This document shows, piece after piece, positions 16,148 to 25,846 of a stretch of DNA of 64,000 nucleotides. Position 1 is the first letter of the stretch; each line of letters opens with the position of its first letter. The stretch covers positions 302,027 to 366,026 of the forward strand of contig NZ_KQ948932.1 in the NCBI RefSeq assembly GCF_001514235.1, read 5' to 3'. The stretch comes from Streptomyces caeruleatus (GTDB lineage Bacteria > Actinomycetota > Actinomycetes > Streptomycetales > Streptomycetaceae). Made by a program: the position numbers and the translations under genes. The notes beneath the pieces were generated by a model, which saw only the letters and a list, made by a program, of their open reading frames with translations, did no database searches and was not told the origin of the DNA.

Positions 16148-17086
16148 ATGAGCACCTACTCCCGCCTCCGCTCCTTCGGTTCGCGCGAAGTCGGCCCGGG
16201 CAAGCCCGTCTACATCTGCGGCGAGATCGGCATCAACCACAACGGTGAGCTGGAGAACGCCTTCAAGCTCATCGACGTGGCCGCCGAGGCCGGCTGTGAC
16301 GCCGTGAAGTTCCAGAAGCGCACCCCGGAGATCTGCACCCCGCGTGACCAGTGGGACATCGAGCGCGACACCCCCTGGGGCCGGATGACCTACATCGACT
16401 ACCGCCACCGCGTGGAGTTCGGTGAGGACGAGTACCGCCAGATCGACGAGTACTGCAAGAGCAAGAACATCGACTGGTTCGCCTCCCCGTGGGACACCGA
16501 GGCCGTCGCCTTCCTGGAGAAGTTCGACGTCCCCGCCCACAAGGTGGCCTCGGCCTCCCTGACCGACGACGAGCTGCTGCGCGCCCTGCGCTCCACCGGC
16601 CGCGCCGTCATCCTCTCCACCGGCATGTCGACGCCGAAGCAGATCCGCCACGCGGTCGAGGTCCTCGGCTCCGACAACATCGTCATGTGCCACGCCACCT
16701 CCACCTACCCGGCCAAGGCCGAGGAGCTCAACCTCCGCGCGATCAACACCCTGGAGAAGGAGTTCCCGAACGTCCCGATCGGCTACTCCGGCCACGAGAC
16801 GGGCCTGCAGACCACGCTGGCCGCGGTCGCCCTCGGCGCCGTCTTCGTCGAGCGCCACATCACCCTGGACCGCGCGATGTGGGGCTCCGACCAGGCCGCC
16901 TCGGTCGAGCCGCAGGGCCTCACCCGCCTGGTGCGCGACATCCGCACCATCGAGGCCTCCCTCGGTGACGGCGTCAAGAAGGTCTACGACTCCGAGCTCG
17001 GCCCGATGAAGAAGCTGCGCCGTGTCGCCGGTGTGGTCGCCGAGGCGGAGATCGCCGCGGCGGCGGGCGAGCCGGTCCAGGTCTGA
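16148..17086 (+). CDS. neuB: NeuB-type nonulosonate (probable Kdn-9-phosphate) synthase
   Basis: A 312-residue TIM-barrel enzyme that would condense PEP with a hexose or hexosamine. Visible motifs are ICGEIGINHNGELENAFKLID, AVKFQKRTPE, FASPWDTEAVAFLEKFDV, IGYSGHETG and VERHITLDRAMWGSDQA. Family NeuB proteins are usually 340-350 residues with a C-terminal SAF (antifreeze-like) domain. This one stops after the barrel, so the SAF domain is missing. Coupled to a HAD phosphatase domain in the preceding gene, a phosphorylated substrate (mannose-6-P giving Kdn-9-P) is likely; S. coelicolor walls are reported to contain Kdn-based teichulosonic acid. Confidence 0.88.
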   Translation: MSTYSRLRSFGSREVGPGKPVYICGEIGINHNGELENAFKLIDVAAEAGCDAVKFQKRTPEICTPRDQWDIERDTPWGRMTYIDYRHRVEFGEDEYRQIDEYCKSKNIDWFASPWDTEAVAFLEKFDVPAHKVASASLTDDELLRALRSTGRAVILSTGMSTPKQIRHAVEVLGSDNIVMCHATSTYPAKAEELNLRAINTLEKEFPNVPIGYSGHETGLQTTLAAVALGAVFVERHITLDRAMWGSDQAASVEPQGLTRLVRDIRTIEASLGDGVKKVYDSELGPMKKLRRVAGVVAEAEIAAAAGEPVQV

Positions 17087-17166
17087 CCCGGAACGCACCA
17101 GTTCGAACGCGCGCCGATGTCCGGGTGCTCCCCAACAGGGGCGCTCGGACTCGGCGCCCTTCGAGT

Positions 17167-17188
17167 TCCTGTTGAACCCGAGCTGAAC
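17167..17188 (-). promoter_or_regulatory. PhoP-box-like direct repeat before the last transferase gene
   Basis: On the minus strand two perfect adjacent units, GTTCAGCTCGG and GTTCAACAGGA, share GTTCA exactly 11 nt apart. The site ends only 12 nt before ATG 17200, or 45 nt before ATG 17233. It therefore either argues for the later start or would act as a roadblock. PhoP binding is inferred. Confidence 0.5.
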
Positions 17189-17199
17189 ACGAGCGCCGC

Positions 17200-18303
17200 A
17201 TGAGCGCCTTACGACGGGACGGTCGTACGTCGATGAGCCCCCGCGCCGGGAACACCGGCCCCCACACTCTCGCCTTCGTCGAGAGCCCGGTACAGCTCCT
17301 GAACGTGCTGGAGTGGGCGCACGCCCGCGAGCCCGCCGCCGGCCCGGGTCTCACGCTCGTCGTCCTGTCCCCGATCGACCCCATGACCCGCGGCCAGCTG
17401 CGCCGGATGGCCGAACTGGCGCGCGACGACGGCCATGAGGTCCGCTGGGAGGAGGCACGGGGCGGCGCGTCGGCCCCGTTCCAGACCATCGGCGGCCTCG
17501 CGGGCCTGCTGCGCCGGGCGGACAGGGTGGTCCTGGGCGACCCCTTCTCCCGCTACGTCCAACTGCTGCTGACCATCACCAAGGCCCGCGACCTGGTCGT
17601 CGTCGACGACGGCACGGCGACGATGGAGTTCGTCGCCCAACTCGCCCGCGGTGAACGCCTGGTGCGCTGGCACCGCAAGGGCGGCCGCCCGAGCCCCCGC
17701 GACCTGGCCTTCGCTCCGATCTCAGCGGCGGCCCGCAAGCGCCTCACCCCGAGTGAGCGGCACACGGTCGAGATCTTCTCCTCCATGCCGATGGAGGAGA
17801 CCCCGGACGGCGTGACGGTCACCGCCAACACCTTCGCCTGGACCCGCGACCGCTTCGGCCCGCCCCGCATCACCAAGGGCGCCGACATGGTCGGTACGTC
17901 GTTGGTCGAGACCGGCGTGGTGGACGGCGACCGCTACCTGGAGGCCGTCGGCTCCCTCGCCAGGACCCACGGCGCCACCCGCTACTTCGCCCACCGCCGC
18001 GAGAGCACGGACAAGCTGCACCGGCTGGCCGTCGAGACCGGCCTGGAGATCGTACGCCCCGACCTCCCCCTGGAGCTGATCGCCCGCCGGGGCCCCATCG
18101 GCCGTACGATCCTGAGCTTCCCGTCGACGGTGGTGCACACGTTGCCGCTGGCGCTGTCCGGCACCGAGGTCCGGGTCGCGGTGTGCGACATCGACCCGGC
18201 GTGGCTGACCGAGAGCGCGTCCCCTCGGGCGCAGGGGTTCCTGTCGGGGGTCACGGGGACGGCGCGGGATGTGACCCGGCTCTCGGCGGTCAGCGCGGTC
18301 TAG
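17200..18303 (+). CDS. putative sialyl/Kdn-transferase (GT52-like)
   Basis: A 367-residue soluble protein. The opening TLAFVESPVQLLNVLEWAH resembles the start of family 52/polysialyltransferase-type enzymes. A DDGTATMEFVAQL segment (acidic catalytic region), a YFAHRRES stretch (in place of the His-Pro motif) and GRTILSFPSTVVHTLPLAL (Ser-Thr near the CMP site) follow in the usual order. No alignment was made, so the family is a judgement from motif order. ATG 17233 is an alternative start that frees the upstream repeat box. Its stop codon overlaps that of the convergent methyltransferase (CTAG). Probable role: polymerising the nonulosonic acid. Confidence 0.6.
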   Translation: MSALRRDGRTSMSPRAGNTGPHTLAFVESPVQLLNVLEWAHAREPAAGPGLTLVVLSPIDPMTRGQLRRMAELARDDGHEVRWEEARGGASAPFQTIGGLAGLLRRADRVVLGDPFSRYVQLLLTITKARDLVVVDDGTATMEFVAQLARGERLVRWHRKGGRPSPRDLAFAPISAAARKRLTPSERHTVEIFSSMPMEETPDGVTVTANTFAWTRDRFGPPRITKGADMVGTSLVETGVVDGDRYLEAVGSLARTHGATRYFAHRRESTDKLHRLAVETGLEIVRPDLPLELIARRGPIGRTILSFPSTVVHTLPLALSGTEVRVAVCDIDPAWLTESASPRAQGFLSGVTGTARDVTRLSAVSAV

Positions 18304-18989
18304 GGGCCTTTCAGAACACCCCCCCGGTCGCCCTTGCGCGCGAGAAGGAAGGCGCGGGCGCGCTTCTCCTCGCCCTGGGGTTCCCGCAGCACCCGGGCGA
18401 CCGGCTGGAGGCCCGCCTTGGTCAGCCGTTCGGCGAACGTGTCCGGGGTGTGCCAGTGGTAGTCGAGGTCGATCGGGTGACCGAATCGCTCCGCGAGGTG
18501 CAGATGCCCGGCCTCGTCTTCGTCCCCGGCCTGGAAGGCCAGCAGGACATGACCTCCCGGCACCAGGACGCGGTGGAACTCGGCGAACACCGTCGGCAGG
18601 TGATCGTCCGGGACGTGGATGACCGAGTAGAGGGCGACGACCCCGCCCAGCGTCTCGTTCGGCAGCCCCAGGGACGTCATCGACCCCACATGGAACCGCA
18701 GCCCCGGATGGGCCCGCCGGGCCAGCTCCACCATGCGGGGCGACAGATCCACCCCGAACACGGGCAGCCCCAGCGCGGCCAGCGCGGCGCTCACCTGCCC
18801 CGGCCCACAGCCGATGTCGGCCACCGGCCCGCCGCCCCGCGCCCCCACCAGCTCCGCGAAGCCGCCGAGCAGGGCTCTGTCCATCGGATGGACGCCGGGC
18901 CAGTCCGAGAAGCGCTCGGCATAGGCGTCGGCGATCGTGTCGTACGAGATTCGGGTGGCCCGTATGAATTCCGGGTTCTCGGCGTTCAC
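18300..18989 (-). CDS. class I SAM-dependent methyltransferase
   Basis: A 229-residue methyltransferase if started at GTG 18989 (GTG 18998 adds three residues). It opens ENPEFIRATRISYDTIADAYAERF. The SAM-binding motif I VADIGCGPGQVSAALAALG, motif II FGVDLSPRMVELARR and the LHVPDDHLPTVFAEFHRVLVPGG post-motif are clear, as in the methyltransferase 11/25 group. The substrate is unknown. It is convergent with the glycopolymer cluster and shares overlapping stop codons with it, so it is probably not part of the operon. A further N-terminal extension of the open frame is Arg-rich and unlikely to be translated. Confidence 0.8.
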   Translation of the reverse strand: MNAENPEFIRATRISYDTIADAYAERFSDWPGVHPMDRALLGGFAELVGARGGGPVADIGCGPGQVSAALAALGLPVFGVDLSPRMVELARRAHPGLRFHVGSMTSLGLPNETLGGVVALYSVIHVPDDHLPTVFAEFHRVLVPGGHVLLAFQAGDEDEAGHLHLAERFGHPIDLDYHWHTPDTFAERLTKAGLQPVARVLREPQGEEKRARAFLLARKGDRGGVLKGP

Positions 18990-19005
18990 GGACCGCACCC
19001 TAACG

Positions 19006-19764
19006 TCACCGTGCCGGGGCGCGTGGCACCTCTCTGGCATTCTCCCAGTGCCGGTCGAAGTACGACTTGAAGTACGCCGCGGCCTCACTGTCCTCGATCC
19101 GCATGCCCTGGACCCGGTCGCCGACGGTGAAGGCGAGGAACACCGCGCTCGTGTCCATGATGGCCATGCTCATCAGGTCGGCCTTGATGGGCCAGGTCAC
19201 CTCGCGAATGCTGTAACTGCGCAGGTGGTGGGTGTCCTCCCGGTGCTGCGCCGTCCAGCCCGCATATCCACGAGGCGAGCCCAGACAGAACAGCCGCCGC
19301 ACCGAACCGCCGTTGTCGGCCCAGTCGAGCACCGCCCGGAAATATTCGGAAAAGGCAGGAGTCGACGCACTGAAGTCATCCGGGGTTTCCAGCCGCATGT
19401 ACCAGGCGTCCATATGGCTGGGCCGACGATTGCGGAGATAGTCGATTTCCGCCTGGTAGAACGCCGTCGCATCCGGATAATGCTCGATGCGGGAAGAATT
19501 CACCTGATCGAAGTCACGCCGCAACGATTCGACCTCGGTGCGAAGCCCGGCCAGTTCCCGGCGCGACTCGGTCAGCGGGACAAGGGCGCGCAGAACCGCG
19601 TACAGGGCGGTGAAGAGGAACGGCATCTGCCAGGCGGCGGACAGCCCGAAGAGTGCGGCGGCCGCGGACCCACCGACGGCGACGACACAGGCGATGGCCA
19701 GCCCGCGCTGGTCCCAGCGCTCCAGCAGGCTCCCCGACTCCGGCGCGGTACGCGAACCGGCCAT
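19006..19764 (-). CDS. hypothetical membrane-anchored protein
   Basis: A 252-residue protein of unknown function (ATG 19764; ATG 19776 is possible). Two membrane segments lie at about residues 22-43 (LAIACVVAVGGSAAAALFGLSA) and 46-64. A short predicted coiled coil (ESRRELAGLRTEVESLRRDFDQV) follows, then a soluble domain with YFRAVLDWADNGGSVRRLFCL, IKADLMSMAIMDTSAVFLAF and YFKSYFDRHWENA. The soluble part is reminiscent of phospholipase-D-like sensor domains but no HKD motif is present. Between about 19300 and 19520 the codons are unusually AT-rich for this genome (AAA, ATA, AAT), a possible sign of transfer. Confidence 0.6.
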   Translation of the reverse strand: MAGSRTAPESGSLLERWDQRGLAIACVVAVGGSAAAALFGLSAAWQMPFLFTALYAVLRALVPLTESRRELAGLRTEVESLRRDFDQVNSSRIEHYPDATAFYQAEIDYLRNRRPSHMDAWYMRLETPDDFSASTPAFSEYFRAVLDWADNGGSVRRLFCLGSPRGYAGWTAQHREDTHHLRSYSIREVTWPIKADLMSMAIMDTSAVFLAFTVGDRVQGMRIEDSEAAAYFKSYFDRHWENAREVPRAPAR

Positions 19765-20163
19765 GCACACCCCCACCGACTGTCGCGTACGTCCATGACG
19801 AGGCCAACTTCCCTACGGGCGAGGCCTGTCCAAGCTCAATCCCCAGCGCGCGAGGGGCTCAACCGCGCAGCAGCGGCCGGGTCGCCGCCAGGAAGGTCGT
19901 GCACACAGCGTGACCGTGCCGTCGCCGCGGGCGAAGGTGCCGGATCCGGGGCCTCTTCCCGGGCCTCTTCCCTCCGGACGCGATCCCGTCCGGTGGACAG
20001 AACCGCCGGGGGAGCGCGGGACGTGGTATGCGTAGAGAAAAGAACTACCTACCCATCTCCATCCGCACCCATGCGTCGAGCGGCCGGATTTTCTTCCCCT
20101 GTGGGGTTGAACTTTTGTTGATCGAGGGGGAGTTGGCCGCCCCGGCGTCCTACCCTGTAGAGG
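19765..20163. other. 400-bp intergenic region between divergent genes
   Basis: No coding sequence is supported. The right half (about 20030-20130) is AT-richer than its surroundings and should hold promoters. TACCCT at 20151-20156 lies 7 bp before the GTG at 20164, which would make the amidohydrolase mRNA leaderless if it is a -10, but no convincing -35 is seen at the right distance. Confidence 0.4.
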
Positions 20164-21405
20164 GTGAACCAACTGATGTCCCAAGAGTCCGAGGTCGATC
20201 ACACCGGGGAAGCCGCACTTCCCGGCATCCTGCCGGAGGCGCTCCGTGCGGAACTCGTCGCGTTCCGGCGCGACTTGCACATGCACCCGGAGCTCGGAAA
20301 CCAGGAGTTCCGTACCACCGCCGCGATCAAGGGCCGCCTGGAGAAGGCCGGCCTCCAGCCCCGCGTGCTCGACTCCGGAACCGGGCTCGTCTGCGACATC
20401 GGGGAGATCGGGAAGCAGGACGGCGAGCCGCCCGTGCTCGCCCTGCGCGCCGACATCGACGGCCTCCCCATCCCGGACACGAAGAGTGAGTGCCCGTACC
20501 GCTCCACCGTGCCGGACCGCGCGCACGCCTGCGGACACGACGTCCACACGACCGTCGTGCTGGGCGCCGGCCTGGTCCTCGCCGAGCTGCACAAGCAGGG
20601 CCGGCTGCCCCGGCCCGTCCGGCTGCTCTTCCAGCCCGCCGAGGAGGTCCTCCCCGGCGGCGCCCTCGACGCCATCAAGTTCGGGGCGCTCGACGGGGTG
20701 GGCCGGATCCTCGCCGTGCACTGCGACCCCAAGGTGGACGCCGGGAAGATCGGCCTGCGTCACGGGCCGATCACATCCGCCTGCGACCGGCTCGAAATCG
20801 CCCTGGACGGCCCCGGCGGGCACACCGCCCGCCCCCACCTGACCACCGACCTGGTCACCGCCGCCGCCCGCGTCGTCACCGACGTGCCCGCGATCGTCGC
20901 CCGGCGCGCCGACGCCCGCAGCGGCCTCTCCGTGACCTGGGGCCGCATCGAGTCAGGCCACGCGCCCAACGTCATTCCGCAGCGCGCCGAGCTCTCCGGG
21001 ACCGTGCGCTGCCTGAACCTCGACACCTGGCGGCAGGCCCCCGACCTCGTCGTCGCCGCCATCGACGAGATCGCCAACCTCCACCGCGCCAAGTCGGAGA
21101 TCAACTACGTCCGTGGCGTCCCGCCCGTCGTCAACGACCCCGATGCCACCGAACTGCTGCGCGACGCCATGACCGCCCGCCGTGGCGCCGACTCCGTCGA
21201 GAGCACCGAGCAGAGCCTCGGCGGCGAGGACTTCTCCTGGTACCTGGAGCACGTCACCGGCGCCATGGCCCGCCTCGGCGTCCGCCACCCGGGCGACCGC
21301 ATCGGCCGGGACCTGCACCAGGGCGACTTCGACGTGGACGAGTCCGCCATCACGGTGGGCGTGGAGTTGTTCACGGCGGCGGCCCTCCTGCACGCCGTCG
21401 GTTAG
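20164..21405 (+). CDS. M20 family amidohydrolase / aminoacyl hydrolase
   Basis: A 413-residue metallo-amidohydrolase (GTG 20164; ATG 20176 is also possible). The zinc-ligand motifs are present in order: LRADIDGLPI, HACGHDVHTTVVLGA, QPAEEVLPGGALDAI (general-base Glu), the lid domain GPGGHTARPH, and EQSLGGEDFSWYLE with a C-terminal HQGDFDVDE. Members of the M20D group hydrolyse N-acyl amino acids or related amides. It precedes the nucleoside import operon but ends with a small hairpin and does not carry the nucleoside operator, so a role there is doubtful. Confidence 0.88.
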   Translation: MNQLMSQESEVDHTGEAALPGILPEALRAELVAFRRDLHMHPELGNQEFRTTAAIKGRLEKAGLQPRVLDSGTGLVCDIGEIGKQDGEPPVLALRADIDGLPIPDTKSECPYRSTVPDRAHACGHDVHTTVVLGAGLVLAELHKQGRLPRPVRLLFQPAEEVLPGGALDAIKFGALDGVGRILAVHCDPKVDAGKIGLRHGPITSACDRLEIALDGPGGHTARPHLTTDLVTAAARVVTDVPAIVARRADARSGLSVTWGRIESGHAPNVIPQRAELSGTVRCLNLDTWRQAPDLVVAAIDEIANLHRAKSEINYVRGVPPVVNDPDATELLRDAMTARRGADSVESTEQSLGGEDFSWYLEHVTGAMARLGVRHPGDRIGRDLHQGDFDVDESAITVGVELFTAAALLHAVG

Positions 21406-21431
21406 CCCGCCCCGTCCCTCCGCTTGCGGCA

Positions 21432-21447
21432 CCCCCGCAGCGGGGGG
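21432..21447. terminator. hairpin after the amidohydrolase
   Basis: CCCCCG-CAG-CGGGGG, a 6-bp GC-only stem 27 nt after the amidohydrolase stop. It is short but followed by no gene for 220 bp. Confidence 0.45.
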
Positions 21448-21606
21448 ACTCTGGCCCCATGGCGAACGGTCCTGAGCGCCATCACGGTGAAGGCACCCCT
21501 GGTGCGGTTGCCCCATGCGCGCCTTTCGATCCGATGGTTCACAAGGGCGTAACCGGCCATCGGCACGAATGGATAACGGCAAGACGAAACCCCGTTCCCA
21601 GGAGTG

Positions 21607-21620
21607 TCTACGCGCGTTAA
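21607..21620. promoter_or_regulatory. nucleoside-regulon operator, site 1 (imperfect)
   Basis: TCTACGCGCGTTAA, an imperfect copy of TCTACGCGCGTAGA. The 21-nt context from GTCTACG to TGCG is shared with site 2 except one base. A GATAAC hexamer (21572-21577) lies exactly 35 nt upstream of the site, the same spacing as at site 2, so the operator would lie just downstream of the transcription start. It precedes the first BMP lipoprotein gene. Confidence 0.7.
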
Positions 21621-21672
21621 TGTGCGCCGAACTCAGCACCCACTGCGGGGCTTGGAGAATGGGGACTTCACG

Positions 21673-22725
21673 ATGCGTCGGATATCCAAACTGACCCGTG
21701 TCGCGGTGGGGGTCGCGTCGATCGCGCTCGCCGCCACGGCGTGCGGTGGTACCAGCAGTGACAGCAGCAGCAGTGACGGCAGCGGTGACACCAAGGGTGC
21801 CGCCATCGCGTACGACATCGGCGGCAAGGGCGACCAGTCCTTCAACGACGCCGCGTACGCCGGTCTGCAGAAGGCCCAGAAGGAGTTCGGCTACAAGACC
21901 GCCGACATCGAGCCCACCGAGGGCGAGACGGACGCCGACAAGGAGCAGCGCCTGGCGTCACTGGCCAAACAGGGCTACAACCCGGTGATCGGCATCGGCT
22001 TCGCCTACGGTCCCGCGATGGAGGCCGTGGCCAAGAAGTACCCGGACACCAATTTCGGCATCGTCGACTACGTCGTCGAGGGTGACAACGTCGCCTCCCT
22101 CGTCTTCGCCGAGGAGCAGGCCTCGTACCTGGCCGGTGTCGCCGCCGCCAAGGCCACCAAGACCAACACCGTCGGCTTCGTGGGCGGCGTGGACATCCCG
22201 CTGATCCACAAGTTCGAGGCCGGCTACAAGCAGGGTGTCCAGGACACCAGCGGCGGCAAGGTCAAGGTCATCTCCCAGTACCTGACCCAGACCGCCGAGG
22301 AAGGCGGCTTCAACAGCCCCGACAAGGGCAAGGCCGCCGCCGAGGGCCAGATCGAGAAGAACGCGGACGTCATCTACCAGGCGGCCGGTCTGTCGGGGCA
22401 GGGCGTCATCGAGGCCGCCGCGAAGGCCAAGGTCTGGGCGATCGGCGTCGACTCCGACCAGTACAAGCAGGCCGCGCTCGCCAACTACAAGCAGTACATC
22501 CTGACCTCCGCCCTCAAGGACGTCGGCGGCGCCGTCTACGCGCTCGCCAAGTCCGTCGAGGACGGCAAGCCCCTGACCGGCACGCAGACCTTCGACCTGA
22601 AGGTCAACGGCGTCGGCCTCTCCGAGTCCAACCCGGAGTTCGCGAAGATCGCCGGCCTCTCCGAGGCCGTGGCCAAGGCCAAGGCCGGCATCATCGACGG
22701 CTCCATCAAGGTCAAGACCGAGTAG
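21673..22725 (+). CDS. BMP/PnrA-type nucleoside-binding lipoprotein (first copy)
   Basis: A 350-residue lipoprotein from ATG 21673 with signal peptide and lipobox ALAATAC (Cys at about residue 25), then a Ser/Asp/Gly linker. The mature part is the Bmp (basic membrane protein) fold: IAYDIGGKGDQSFNDAAYAGL, KQGYNPVIGIGFAYG, EEQASYLAGVAAA, GGVDIPLIHKFEAGYKQGV and VDSDQYKQA. The family binds purine nucleosides for ABC import. The next gene is a close paralog. It precedes an ABC ATPase and two permeases on the same strand and carries the shared palindromic operator upstream. Confidence 0.92.
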   Translation: MRRISKLTRVAVGVASIALAATACGGTSSDSSSSDGSGDTKGAAIAYDIGGKGDQSFNDAAYAGLQKAQKEFGYKTADIEPTEGETDADKEQRLASLAKQGYNPVIGIGFAYGPAMEAVAKKYPDTNFGIVDYVVEGDNVASLVFAEEQASYLAGVAAAKATKTNTVGFVGGVDIPLIHKFEAGYKQGVQDTSGGKVKVISQYLTQTAEEGGFNSPDKGKAAAEGQIEKNADVIYQAAGLSGQGVIEAAAKAKVWAIGVDSDQYKQAALANYKQYILTSALKDVGGAVYALAKSVEDGKPLTGTQTFDLKVNGVGLSESNPEFAKIAGLSEAVAKAKAGIIDGSIKVKTE

Positions 22726-22747
22726 TCGCGGCGTACACCTGTACAGC

Positions 22748-22778
22748 GGGCGGGCATCCGGGGGGTGCCCGTCCGCCC
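22748..22778. terminator. hairpin between the two BMP genes
   Basis: GGGCGGGCA pairs with TGCCCG(T)CC around a G-rich loop, one base bulged, about 25 nt after the first lipoprotein stop and followed by CTTGC. It would partly separate expression of the two binding proteins. Confidence 0.5.
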
Positions 22779-22875
22779 TTGCTTTCCTGCCCTTCTTTCC
22801 CGCCCTTGGTCAAGGCTTGAAGTGCTGTTGGCCACGGGCGGATAACAAGGTGGACAGAAGGGGTTTTCAGGCTTG

Positions 22876-22889
22876 TCTACGCGCGTTAA
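22876..22889. promoter_or_regulatory. nucleoside-regulon operator, site 2 (imperfect), with promoter
   Basis: TCTACGCGCGTTAA, identical to site 1. TTGAAG (22817-22822), an 18-bp spacer and GATAAC (22841-22846) form a plausible vegetative promoter, with the operator 30 bp beyond the -10. A repressor bound here would block elongation or open-complex escape. It precedes the second BMP gene. Confidence 0.7.
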
Positions 22890-22987
22890 TCTGCGACGAA
22901 AGCCAGCGCCGTAGCTGTGAACCTGTTCTGTGAAGCAGCACCTGTGAAGCAGTACCGTCCGGCGCTTGTACTAAGGAGCACCCACAC

Positions 22988-24037
22988 ATGCGCCGGATTT
23001 CCCGGATCACGGTCGCAGGCGCAGCGACCGCCTCCCTGGCCCTCGCGCTGTCCGCCTGTGGCGGCACCTCGACCTCCGCCTCGTCGTCGGACTCGAAGGG
23101 CGACAAGGGTCTCGCCATCGCGTACGACGTCGGCGGCAAGGGCGACCAGTCCTTCAACGACGCCGCGTACGCGGGCCTGGAGCAGGCGAAGAAGGAGTTC
23201 CAGTACGACACCGCCGACGTCGAGCCCACCGAGGGCGAGACGGACGCGGACAAGGAGCAGCGACTGGTGTCGCTGGCCAAGCAGGGCTACAACCCGGTGA
23301 TCGGCGTCGGCTACGCGTACGCCGCCGCGGTGAAGGATGCCGCGGAGAAGTTCCCCGACACCACCTTCGGCATCGTGGACGACTCCACCGTCGAGTCGAA
23401 GAACGTGGCCGACCTGGTCTTCTCCGAGGAGCAGGCCTCGTACCTGGCCGGTGTCGCCGCCGCCAAGAGCACCAAGACGAACACCGTCGGCTTCGTGGGC
23501 GGCGTGGACATCCCGCTGATCCACAAGTTCCAGGCGGGCTTCGAGCAGGGCGTCAAGGACACCAACTCGAAGGTCAAGGTCCTCTCCCAGTACCTCACGC
23601 AGACCGCGGAGGAGGGCGGCTTCTCCAGCCCGGACAAGGGCAAGTCGGCCGCCGAGGGCCAGATCGAGAAGAAGGCCGACGTCGTCTACGCGGCCGCCGG
23701 TCTCTCCGGCCAGGGTGTCATCGAGGCCGCCGCCGCCAACAAGGTGTGGGCCATCGGCGTCGACTCCGACCAGTACAAGCAGGAAGCCCTTGCCAAGTAC
23801 AAGGACTACATCCTGACCTCGGCGATGAAGGACGTCGCCAAGGCGGTGTACAACCTGGCGCAGTCGGTCGAGGACGGCAAGCCCGAGACCGGTATCGTTC
23901 GTGGCGATCTGAAGACGGGTGAGGTGAGCCTGTCGAACTCCAACCCGAAGTTCGCGGACAACACCGAACTCCAGGACGCCATCAAGACGGCCAAGGAGAA
24001 GATCATCAGCGGCGAGATCAAGGTCAAGTCCAGCTGA
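22988..24037 (+). CDS. BMP/PnrA-type nucleoside-binding lipoprotein (second copy)
   Basis: A 349-residue paralog of the preceding lipoprotein. It has the same MRRIS start, a lipobox ALALSAC, GDQSFNDAAYAGLEQAKKEF, the PTEGETDADKEQR segment, GFVGGVDIPLIHKF and IGVDSDQYKQEAL. Differences cluster in the mature N terminus and the C-terminal 40 residues, so the two may differ in ligand preference (for example purine versus pyrimidine nucleosides). It has its own promoter and operator and is followed by a strong terminator before the ABC ATPase. Confidence 0.92.
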   Translation: MRRISRITVAGAATASLALALSACGGTSTSASSSDSKGDKGLAIAYDVGGKGDQSFNDAAYAGLEQAKKEFQYDTADVEPTEGETDADKEQRLVSLAKQGYNPVIGVGYAYAAAVKDAAEKFPDTTFGIVDDSTVESKNVADLVFSEEQASYLAGVAAAKSTKTNTVGFVGGVDIPLIHKFQAGFEQGVKDTNSKVKVLSQYLTQTAEEGGFSSPDKGKSAAEGQIEKKADVVYAAAGLSGQGVIEAAAANKVWAIGVDSDQYKQEALAKYKDYILTSAMKDVAKAVYNLAQSVEDGKPETGIVRGDLKTGEVSLSNSNPKFADNTELQDAIKTAKEKIISGEIKVKSS

Positions 24038-24059
24038 TCAAGCAACACCCTGAGCAGCG

Positions 24060-24076
24060 GTAACCCCGGGGGTTAC
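24060..24076. repeat. 17-bp palindrome downstream of the second BMP gene
   Basis: GTAACCCC-G-GGGGTTAC, perfectly symmetric, 22 nt after the lipoprotein stop and just upstream of the large hairpin at 24086. It could be a binding site or part of the termination region. Confidence 0.5.
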
Positions 24077-24085
24077 GTCCGCTCG

Positions 24086-24132
24086 ACGGGGTACGGGGAG
24101 GAGCTCCCGAGGGAGGCTTCCCCGTACCCCGT
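24086..24132. terminator. strong hairpin before the ABC ATPase gene
   Basis: A perfect 14-bp stem (ACGGGGTACGGGGA with TCCCCGTACCCCGT) and a 19-nt loop. It lies between the second lipoprotein and the transporter core genes, so the abundant lipoprotein message can be cut off while the core is read from its own operator-controlled promoter or by read-through. Confidence 0.8.
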
Positions 24133-24171
24133 TGTCGCGGTGCGTCGGCCCCCTGTCAGGCCATAGGGGCG

Positions 24172-24183
24172 CTACGCGCGTAG
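24172..24183. promoter_or_regulatory. nucleoside-regulon operator, site 3 (perfect)
   Basis: CTACGCGCGTAG, a perfect 12-bp palindrome, 28 bp before the inferred ATC start of the ABC ATPase. Identical copies lie upstream of add, deoC and the purine nucleoside phosphorylase gene. Confidence 0.8.
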
Positions 24184-24211
24184 ACGACCCCCGTCCCCAG
24201 GAGAGTGCGCC

Positions 24212-25845
<1,634 letters not shown>

Positions 25846-25846
<1 letters not shown>

